Part shown: piece after piece, positions 25,061-31,539 of the stretch
Layout: each line of letters starts with the position of its first letter
How positions within the stretch are numbered: position 1 is the first letter of the stretch
Assembly (NCBI GenBank): GCA_964465065.1
Contig: CAYXHZ010000028.1
Location: 1-37,884, forward strand
Direction of reading: 5' to 3'
From: CAYMND01 sp964465065
GTDB taxonomy: Bacteria; Acidobacteriota; Aminicenantia; UBA2199
Length of the DNA: 37,884 nt
The notes under the pieces: model-generated
The model's input: the letters and a program-made list of their open reading frames with translations, nothing else
The model's database searches: none
What the model was told of the DNA's origin: nothing
Translations under genes and position numbers: made by a program

Positions 25061-26404
25061 TCATGCCTGGAATCTCTGCCAGAATTTGGCCGCCAATTCC
25101 CGCGATTTGGCGCAGATCGCTTCCGCATCGACGCCGACCAGTTTCTTACGACGCATCAGTACCCGACCGTTGCAGATAACCGTATCGACGACGGCGTCGA
25201 CCAGGCCGAAGATCAGGTGACCGAGGAAATTGTCCCGGTTCAGCGGTGTCGGCGGGATGTAATCGACCAGGATCAGGTCGGCCGGGGCGCCCATCGTCAG
25301 ACGGCCCAGTTTCTGACCGAAAACCGTCTCGGCGATGACGGCGTTGTTGTCCAGCAGCATGGCCGGCGCCTCGCAGAAAGCCAGGCGCGGATCTTTCTTG
25401 TCGTGGCGCTGCAAGAGGTAGGCGCAACGCATCTGGGCCAGCATGTCCGAAGACATGCCGTCGCTGCCCAGGCCGACACAGATACCCGCTTTCATCATGG
25501 CCAGCACGTCGGCGCAGCCCACGGCGTTGTTCATGTTGCTTTCCGGGTTGTGCACGACCTTGGCGCCGCTGGCCCGGATCAGGCTCGTCTCCGCCTCGTC
25601 GATGTGCACGCAGTGCACCAGCAGGGTCTTGTCATCCAGAGCGGAGAAGCGCTGCAAACGTTCCACGACCCGCATTCCGTACTTTTGGATGGAATCCTGC
25701 TGGTCGGACAGGTCTTCGGCGCAATGGACATGCAAGCCGACTCCGTACTGTTTTGCCAGAGCCACCGCCGCCGCCAGGCTGTCATCGTTGACCGTGAAGG
25801 CGGCATGCAGACCGACCATCCCTTTGACCAAGCGGCTGGGTTTGCGGCTCAGTCCGGCCAGAAAACGCTTGTTTTCAGCGATCCCGACCTCGCCCCGGCC
25901 GTAGCGGTCGGAGGCGCCCAGGCAGAGGGCGGCGCGGATCCCGGTTTTTTCGACGGCCTGGCGCAGGACATCGAGCGAACCGGTCTGTACCCCCTGTGAT
26001 TCATGATGGTCGATGATGGTCGTCACACCGTTGCGGATGCATTCCAGCAGCGGAACGACGGCCGAATAGTACATGTCCTCGGCCGTCAAGCGATCGTCGA
26101 GTTTCCACCACAGCTTCTCCAGCACCTCGGTGAAGTTGCTGGCCGGTGTCCCGGGAATTGCCATGCCGCGGGAGAAGGTCGAATACAGGTGATGGTGACT
26201 GTTGATCAGTCCGGGCATGATCAAGCGCCGCTCGGCGTCGATCCGCCTCACTTTGGCGTTTTCACCGTAACTTTTATAAAATCGTTCCTTGACCTGGGCG
26301 CTGTCGCCGATATCGGCGATCGTACCGTCCTGGCACAAGACTGCACCATCCTGGATCAGTTTGGACGGCGCCAGAACCGTCCCGTTATGTATCAGAGTGA
26401 ACAT
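25061..26404 (-). CDS. ssnA: SsnA-family amidohydrolase
   Basis: 447-aa metal-dependent amidohydrolase of the SsnA family (E. coli SsnA about 442 aa), in the TRZ/ATZ group that deaminates or opens nitrogen heterocycles. Metal ligands visible are the HxH motif in NSHHHLYSTF (about residues 69-78), His in GLHVHCAED, a further His in LVHCVH and Asp in GLGSDGM. No signal peptide is present. GGAGG lies six bases before the ATG. It is embedded in the purine operon between the DPD-like flavoprotein and ygeX, so it probably acts on a reduced or opened purine intermediate. The exact reaction is unproven from sequence. Confidence 0.92.
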   Translation of the reverse strand: MFTLIHNGTVLAPSKLIQDGAVLCQDGTIADIGDSAQVKERFYKSYGENAKVRRIDAERRLIMPGLINSHHHLYSTFSRGMAIPGTPASNFTEVLEKLWWKLDDRLTAEDMYYSAVVPLLECIRNGVTTIIDHHESQGVQTGSLDVLRQAVEKTGIRAALCLGASDRYGRGEVGIAENKRFLAGLSRKPSRLVKGMVGLHAAFTVNDDSLAAAVALAKQYGVGLHVHCAEDLSDQQDSIQKYGMRVVERLQRFSALDDKTLLVHCVHIDEAETSLIRASGAKVVHNPESNMNNAVGCADVLAMMKAGICVGLGSDGMSSDMLAQMRCAYLLQRHDKKDPRLAFCEAPAMLLDNNAVIAETVFGQKLGRLTMGAPADLILVDYIPPTPLNRDNFLGHLIFGLVDAVVDTVICNGRVLMRRKKLVGVDAEAICAKSRELAAKFWQRFQA

Positions 26405-26419
26405 GAATATCCTCCATTG

Positions 26420-28903
26420 TCAATCTTCACGCAGAAGCGCCATCTCCCGGGCATCGCGCTCGCGCATGGACAGAGCGCCCGAGAAACATTTCTGAACGCA
26501 GATGCTGCAACCGATGCATTTGCCGGCATCGGTGACGGGGTGCCTCTGTTCGTCCAGGGTGATGGCCTGGTAGGGACAGCGGGCGCAATTGCCGCAGGAC
26601 AGGCACAGGTCGGTGTCACAGCTGGAAATCCGCTTCAGCGGGGACAGGTCCATGAAACCGGTGACCGGATGCGGCAGGGCGATACCGATCAGCTCCCTCA
26701 TCGAAGCGATGCCGCGTTGCCGCATCATGGCGCTGGTACCGTTGACCAGATCGCCGAATATACCGTAGCCGTACTTCATGACGATCGTGCAGAACTGGAC
26801 GGTTTTGGCGCCCAGGGCCAGAAAATTCATCGCCGCCCGGTAATCCATCGGACCACCGTTTCCAGATACCGTCACCCCCAGATTGGCCACCGAGGCCAGC
26901 GTCAGGTTGCTGATCGGAGTGACGCCGTCACCGCTCATGCCGACTACAATGCCCTCGTCCCAGTCCGCTTTGGCGCCCGGGCGGAAAAACAGGCTGGGAA
27001 AGGTGTTGGCCAGAGTGATACCGGCCTTGGCGGCCGGGTAGCGGTTCAGGACTCTCTGAATGGCCTTGACGATGACGGCGATGGAAGTCACCGCACCGGT
27101 CAGTTTGAACAGTTTGGGTACATCGGGATTGCCCGCACTCAGGACCCAGTCGATGATCTTGGCCGTCAGGGCCGCATTCTGAGAAACGATGTCCCCTTCC
27201 GTGCCGTCGCCGCCCTGAGGGCAGGACAGGCTGTATTCGATGCCCATGACCCCGCTTCTTTCGAGTTTGCGGGTGTTGTTTTGCCATGCGGCCTTGTCGC
27301 GCTCGTCGTTTCCGCTGACCGGACCTCCGGTGGAAGCCATGGTCAGCCGGTCGGGAAAGAGCTTGACCAACTGATCGATCTCGCGACAGACCCGATCCAG
27401 GGAATGGCCGGAAACGTTGTCGCAGTTTCCGTAGGTCAGTGAGTTGAAGGCATGCATGTAGGCGCCGGGGATGTGGATGGGCACTCCGTCGAAGGCGGTC
27501 TTCATGATTCCCCCCGACCAGCCGGCCCGGTAGGCCGCCTGCATCTGGTCGATGCCGTCGGAAGGCGGGGCAGCCGACAACAGAAAGGGCGAGCTGATGC
27601 TCCGACCGAAAAAATCACAGCGCAGCGATACCGGGCTGTGGACATACCCGGCCAGTTCCACCGTGCTTTTTACGGCGTTCGGAAATTCCGGTTGAGCGGC
27701 CTTTCTCAGATAGGAGTCGATGGCTTGGGCCGCATTCTTGCCGGCAGCCACCGCCTCGACCACCGTGGTCGGTCCGTTGACCATGTCGCCGGCGTAAAAC
27801 ACGGCTGGATCGATCGAACGACCGAAGCGGTTACGGGCACCAATGGCGACGACGACGGCCTGAATATCGCCGCGGGTCTGCTCCGAGCCCGGCAGGTCCC
27901 GGACGTCCTGGGGCTGGAACTTTTCCCCCGCCGGCAGGCTGACGCGGATGGTCTCCAGTCCGGCGATTTTACCATCCCGGACGATGAACGAACGGACCCG
28001 GGTCCTGCCCGAGATCTCGATGCCGTTTTCCAGCAATTCGTTCATCTCTTTAGCGGTCAGGGGCATCTCGCCGATACTCTCCAGCGCGAACAGCTCCACC
28101 GCGGCGGCACCGTTGTTTTTGGCGGTCATGGCGCAATCCGCAGCCACGGCTCCGCCGCCGACGACGGCAACCCGCCCCGAGAAAGCATAGTTTGCCGGCC
28201 TTGACAGATAATCCAGCCCGCTTACGGCCAGGTCCTCGTTGTCCAGACCCAGACGCAGAGCCTCCCACAGGCCGCCGGCCACCAGCACCGCGGCGTAGCC
28301 TTTTGACAGCAGCGCTTGCGGTTCGGCGACCTGACAATTGAGTTTGATGGCTATATCACCCATTTTTTGGGTGAAAGCCAGATCGTCCTCCAGCATCTTG
28401 CGGTCGAGGCGATGGCCGGGAATCAACCTGACGGCGCCACCGGCCTGGGCTTGTTTCTCGAAAAGGTCGACTGTATAACCCAGCCCAGCCAGAACCGCGC
28501 TGCCAGCCAGTCCGGCCGGACCGGCACCGATGATCGCCACCTTCTTGCCCTTGGCTTTCGCTTTGACAAAGGGAGGGATTCCGCCCAGTTCGCGCGCCTT
28601 TTTCACGATCGTGGCCTGTACGGCCGGGATGTTGACGGCACCGTCGAACTTTCGGTGTACGCAGGCGTCCATACAGAACTTGTCGGGACAGACCAGTCCG
28701 CAGACTCCGCCCAGAGGGTTGTTCTTCAGTATCTGGGCCGCCGAACGCCGGAGATCCGCCGTGCTGAACACCTGTGCCGCCATGATGAAATCGGCGGCCG
28801 AGCAGTCGGCGGGGCACTTGGCCATGCATGGCTTTTCCTGACAGTACTCGCACTTGGCCAACTCGTTGCGGAGTTGAGCGTCGCTCAGGTACAGGTCTTT
28901 CAC
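26420..28903 (-). CDS. DPD-like fused flavoprotein (PreT-PreA domain order), in the ygfK position
   Basis: 827-aa multi-cofactor oxidoreductase with the domain order of dihydropyrimidine dehydrogenase. The N-terminal Fe-S region has Cys18, 21, 26, 30, 68, 72, 77 and 81; Gln96 sits where DPD uses an unusual Gln ligand. The FAD site is IIGAGPAGLAGSA (about 124-136), the NAD(P) site VAVVGGGAVAAD (245-256). A DHODH-type FMN barrel (about 412-720) includes MKTAFDG and SLSCPQGGDG. Two C-terminal [4Fe-4S] motifs are CLSCGNCARCP and CIGCSICVQKC. E. coli YgfK is about 200 residues longer and, as recalled, has a different domain order. Translation starts at a GTG two bases after the ygeW stop, without a strong ribosome binding site, so it is probably coupled. 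Likely role: NAD(P)H-linked reduction of a purine-derived ring, or electron exchange with the xanthine dehydrogenases. Confidence 0.85.
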   Translation of the reverse strand: MKDLYLSDAQLRNELAKCEYCQEKPCMAKCPADCSAADFIMAAQVFSTADLRRSAAQILKNNPLGGVCGLVCPDKFCMDACVHRKFDGAVNIPAVQATIVKKARELGGIPPFVKAKAKGKKVAIIGAGPAGLAGSAVLAGLGYTVDLFEKQAQAGGAVRLIPGHRLDRKMLEDDLAFTQKMGDIAIKLNCQVAEPQALLSKGYAAVLVAGGLWEALRLGLDNEDLAVSGLDYLSRPANYAFSGRVAVVGGGAVAADCAMTAKNNGAAAVELFALESIGEMPLTAKEMNELLENGIEISGRTRVRSFIVRDGKIAGLETIRVSLPAGEKFQPQDVRDLPGSEQTRGDIQAVVVAIGARNRFGRSIDPAVFYAGDMVNGPTTVVEAVAAGKNAAQAIDSYLRKAAQPEFPNAVKSTVELAGYVHSPVSLRCDFFGRSISSPFLLSAAPPSDGIDQMQAAYRAGWSGGIMKTAFDGVPIHIPGAYMHAFNSLTYGNCDNVSGHSLDRVCREIDQLVKLFPDRLTMASTGGPVSGNDERDKAAWQNNTRKLERSGVMGIEYSLSCPQGGDGTEGDIVSQNAALTAKIIDWVLSAGNPDVPKLFKLTGAVTSIAVIVKAIQRVLNRYPAAKAGITLANTFPSLFFRPGAKADWDEGIVVGMSGDGVTPISNLTLASVANLGVTVSGNGGPMDYRAAMNFLALGAKTVQFCTIVMKYGYGIFGDLVNGTSAMMRQRGIASMRELIGIALPHPVTGFMDLSPLKRISSCDTDLCLSCGNCARCPYQAITLDEQRHPVTDAGKCIGCSICVQKCFSGALSMRERDAREMALLRED

Positions 28904-28905
28904 GG

Positions 28906-29928
28906 TCAGCCACGTCCGCCCATGGTCAGGCTCATAATGGCCTTGGCGGTATGCAGCCGGTTCTCGGCTTCGTCGTAGACGATGGAGATGTTTTCGTCGT
29001 CGATCACCTCGTCGGTCACCTCCCGGTTGCGGTCGGCGGGCAGGGCGTGCATCATCTTGACGTTTTTATCGGCCAGACCGACCCGACGCCGGTCGAAAAT
29101 CCAGCTCTTGTATCTGGCCAGGTTGGCCGCCATCTCCTTCTTGCATTCCGCTTCGTTTTTCAGGTACTCCTCGACCCCGTAGGCACCGAAACCGCCCCAG
29201 TTCTTGGGAATGACCACCTGGGCGCCGCGGATGGCCTCGTCCATGTCGTTAGTGAATCTCAGCTTGCCGCCGCCGGCCTCGGCGTTCTTTTTCGCCTTGT
29301 CGACGATATGTTTGCTGAGTGGAAACTCGGGCGGATGGGCGACGGTGACGTCCAGACCGTAGCGCGGAAAGAGCAGGATCTGGGTCTGGGGCACCGACAG
29401 CGGCTTGGCGTGGGATTCGGCGTAGGCCCAGGAAATGGTCACCTTCAGCCCCTTCGGGTCACGGCCGAAGTGTTCGAAGATGGTCATCATGTCGGCCAGG
29501 CCCTGGAAAGGGTGGTAGACATCGTCCTGCAGGCTCATCACCGGGCATTTGGCGTATTTGGCCATCTCATTGAGGTAGGCGTTGCCGCTGCCGTAAAAAC
29601 AGTTGCGGCTGGCGATGCCATGGCCCATGCGGGACAGGATAATGGCCGTGTCCTTGGCCGATTCTCCATGGGAGATCTGCATCTTGTCGGCGGTCAGATC
29701 GTGGGCATGGCCGCCGAGCTGGGTCATGCCCGCCTCCATGGAATTGCGGGTGCGGGTCGACTGTTCGAAAAAGATCATGAACAAGGTCTTGTCGGCCAGC
29801 AGCCGGTGCGATTCACCCAGGGCGAAGCGTTTCTTGAGATCGAAGGATACGTCGAAGACCGTATCCAGGTCGTTTTTGCTCCAGTCGTCCTCGGTTATGA
29901 AATGACGGTTGTGAAAGATCGAATTCAT
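28906..29928 (-). CDS. ygeW: YgeW-type knotted carbamoyltransferase
   Basis: 340-aa transcarbamylase. The carbamoyl-phosphate loop STRTR is at residues 57-61, HPFQGLADMM is the second conserved motif, and a proline-containing loop (KPLSVPQ) is typical of knotted family members. The C-terminal motif reads HALPADR: the Cys that binds ornithine in OTCase (HCLP) is Ala, which argues against plain ornithine transcarbamylase. In the purine context it would run catabolically, splitting a ureido group by phosphorolysis to carbamoyl phosphate. The start at 29928 is set by AGGAG nine bases upstream. A longer open frame reaching 30147 is rejected because a promoter lies inside it. E. coli YgeW is somewhat longer (about 396 aa). 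Its substrate is not known with certainty. Confidence 0.88.
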   Translation of the reverse strand: MNSIFHNRHFITEDDWSKNDLDTVFDVSFDLKKRFALGESHRLLADKTLFMIFFEQSTRTRNSMEAGMTQLGGHAHDLTADKMQISHGESAKDTAIILSRMGHGIASRNCFYGSGNAYLNEMAKYAKCPVMSLQDDVYHPFQGLADMMTIFEHFGRDPKGLKVTISWAYAESHAKPLSVPQTQILLFPRYGLDVTVAHPPEFPLSKHIVDKAKKNAEAGGGKLRFTNDMDEAIRGAQVVIPKNWGGFGAYGVEEYLKNEAECKKEMAANLARYKSWIFDRRRVGLADKNVKMMHALPADRNREVTDEVIDDENISIVYDEAENRLHTAKAIMSLTMGGRG

Positions 29929-29967
29929 GGTTTCTGGCTCCTTTTTTCTGCTTATTGAATTGAGAAA

Positions 29968-29996
29968 AATATAGCACTCGCGGTCGATGATGTCAA
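29968..29996 (-). promoter_or_regulatory. Strong internal promoter for ygeW-ygfK-like-ssnA-ygeX-xdhD
   Basis: Minus strand: a perfect TTGACA (29996-29991), a 17-bp spacer, then TATATT (29973-29968). The predicted start site near 29961 gives a leader of about 33 bases. It divides the run of purine genes into an upper and a lower transcription unit. Confidence 0.78.
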
Positions 29997-30030
29997 AGAA
30001 GCCACCGGCAAAAAAGGCAAAAATCCCCTC

Positions 30031-30049
30031 GAAAAAACGTCGTTTTTTC
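30031..30049. repeat. 19-bp perfect palindrome upstream of the ygeW promoter
   Basis: GAAAAAACG-T-CGTTTTTTC, 35 bp upstream of the -35 box. It could be an operator. On the minus strand it might also act as a weak terminator for transcripts from ygeY, since the 3' arm is T-rich. Adjacent DNA (30005-30028) has two GGCAAAAA-like repeats. Confidence 0.6.
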
Positions 30050-30159
30050 TGATTAACACCCAGAAACATGAAAAAACAAATAAAAATCCGCTCGCCATGA
30101 ATCTTCCGCACATGGTAAAGATCATGAAAGCGGACGTTAATTCCCATTCAGATTACTGC

Positions 30160-30242
30160 GATCTCTCGGACATTCATCAGGAATGTGGGGAGGCATAACC
30201 CCGTGGTCGTCCCATGTCGCTGATCACTCGGGAATTCATCAG
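30160..30242. repeat. Pair of 21-bp direct repeats, 62 bp apart, in the ygeY-ygeW spacer
   Basis: 30160-30180 and 30222-30242 share 18 of 21 bases, with the core GATC-x-CTCGG followed by ATTCATCAG. The second copy has a 5-bp dyad (CTGAT/ATCAG). The 62-bp period is close to six helical turns. They lie about 200 and 260 bp upstream of the predicted ygeW transcription start. No gene was seen in 29929-30340; the repeat, the palindrome and the promoter are its visible content. Confidence 0.6.
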
Positions 30243-30340
30243 TGGCGGGCGGACATAGCACCCACCCCCATGAAAATGAGTTCTCGCTGCAAATCAGTTA
30301 AAGATCAGTTCTAATCGGCGATAAAAACAGTCTGAAACGA

Positions 30341-31531
30341 TTATCTCATCGCCAGGGCGTACAGGGCGTAGAACGCCGTTGCCTTGACCAGATCGTCGAT
30401 TTGCACCTTTTCGTTCGGCGCATGGGCCAGTATCTCGTTGCCGGGGCCGAAGCCGATGGTCGGAATGCCGTAGACTCCATTGATGGTCACGGCGTTGGTC
30501 GAGAAGGTCCACTTGTCGACGCGGGGATCGGCGGCGAACAGGGAGCGGTACACGTCTTGCGCCCGGTTGACCAGCGGGTGGGACGGCTCCAGCATCCAGG
30601 TCGGAAAATACTTCTCCATTCCGTACTCTTTGCCGGTATAGGCCTTGCCGTGGTAGTGCAGCACCTCGACCTGGGCCGGCAGGCCGTCGACCTGGTCCCG
30701 GACTTCGGCCAAAGCCGATTCTTTGGTTTCTCCCCAGGTCAGGCGCCGGTCCAGGTGCAGACGGGCCGAATCGGCAACGGCGCACAGCGACGGCGATCCG
30801 GAGACGAACTCGCTGACCGTGACCGAGCCCTTGCCCAGAAAAGCGTCATGACGCAGTTTTTCGTTGAGCTTTTCGATGGCCAGACAGGCGCGCGAGCCCA
30901 TGTATATGGCATTCTGGCCGCGTTCGGGCGCCGAGCCGTGGGCGGACAGCCCCTTGAAACCGACCCGGATCTCCATGCGGCCGCGGTGACCGCGGTATAT
31001 ACCCAAGGCGGTCGGTTCGGTGATGATGACCATCTCCGGGCGGATGTTCTCCTCCTCGATGAGGTATTTCCAGCACAGTCCGTCGCAATCCTCTTCCATG
31101 ACCGTACCGGTGAACAAAACCGAAAAATCGTTGTCCAGTCCCAGCTCTTTCAGTATCCGGCCGGCGCTGACCATGGCCGCCGCCCCGCCTTTCTGATCGA
31201 CCGTTCCGCGGCCGTACACCCAGCCGTCGGCGATTCTTCCCGAAAAGGGATCCTCGGACCAGTTGGCCAGGTTGCCCTGATCGACGGTATCGATGTGGGC
31301 GTCGACAGCCATCAGTCTCTTGCCGTTGCCGACGCGGCCCAGCACGCTGCCCAGGCCGTCCAGGCGCACTTCGTCGAAACCGGCCTGCTGCATCTGCCGC
31401 TTCAATTCGGCGGCCATGTCGGCCTCCTGCGCGGACAAGGAGCGCGCCCTGACCAGGCGGGCCAGGTTTTCGGCGGTATCGTTGCGGTAACGTTCTGCCA
31501 GTTCCAGTACTTTTCGAGCGATCTTATCCAT
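30341..31531 (-). CDS. ygeY: YgeY-type M20 family hydrolase
   Basis: 396-aa cytosolic M20/ArgE-DapE-type metallohydrolase (E. coli YgeY about 403 aa). Metal and catalytic motifs are VDAHIDTV (first His and Asp), GRGTVDQKGG (bridging Asp), VMEEDCDG (catalytic Glu pair) and TEPTALGIYRGHRGR. A dimerisation 'lid' domain lies at about residues 180-290. The start is set by AGGAG five bases upstream and lies 8 bp after the xdhB stop. In the selenium-metabolism/purine cluster it is expected to hydrolyse an amide or ureido bond of a late intermediate before the transcarbamylase. The true substrate is inferred from context. Confidence 0.92.
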   Translation of the reverse strand: MDKIARKVLELAERYRNDTAENLARLVRARSLSAQEADMAAELKRQMQQAGFDEVRLDGLGSVLGRVGNGKRLMAVDAHIDTVDQGNLANWSEDPFSGRIADGWVYGRGTVDQKGGAAAMVSAGRILKELGLDNDFSVLFTGTVMEEDCDGLCWKYLIEEENIRPEMVIITEPTALGIYRGHRGRMEIRVGFKGLSAHGSAPERGQNAIYMGSRACLAIEKLNEKLRHDAFLGKGSVTVSEFVSGSPSLCAVADSARLHLDRRLTWGETKESALAEVRDQVDGLPAQVEVLHYHGKAYTGKEYGMEKYFPTWMLEPSHPLVNRAQDVYRSLFAADPRVDKWTFSTNAVTINGVYGIPTIGFGPGNEILAHAPNEKVQIDDLVKATAFYALYALAMR

Positions 31532-31539
31532 GTATTCTC

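Noticed and set aside
23774..25999. A very long plus-strand open frame opposite ygeX and ssnA.
   Set aside because: It is antisense to two firmly recognised genes, has low-complexity composition without motifs, and is a by-product of GC-rich codon use.
29929..30147. N-terminal extension of the ygeW-like protein to 30147.
   Set aside because: The extension is Phe/Arg-rich and unlike the family, and it contains a consensus promoter. AGGAG supports the start at 29928.
30203..30218. A GGGACGACC loop resembling a guanidine-II riboswitch half.
   Set aside because: Only one ACGR loop is present and the stem is weak. The motif needs two hairpins close to a start codon.
30160..30242. CTGATGA sequences on the minus strand, suggestive of hammerhead ribozyme cores or C/D-box RNA.
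   Set aside because: No GAAA partner strand with flanking stems is present at either copy. The sequence is better described as a 21-bp direct repeat.
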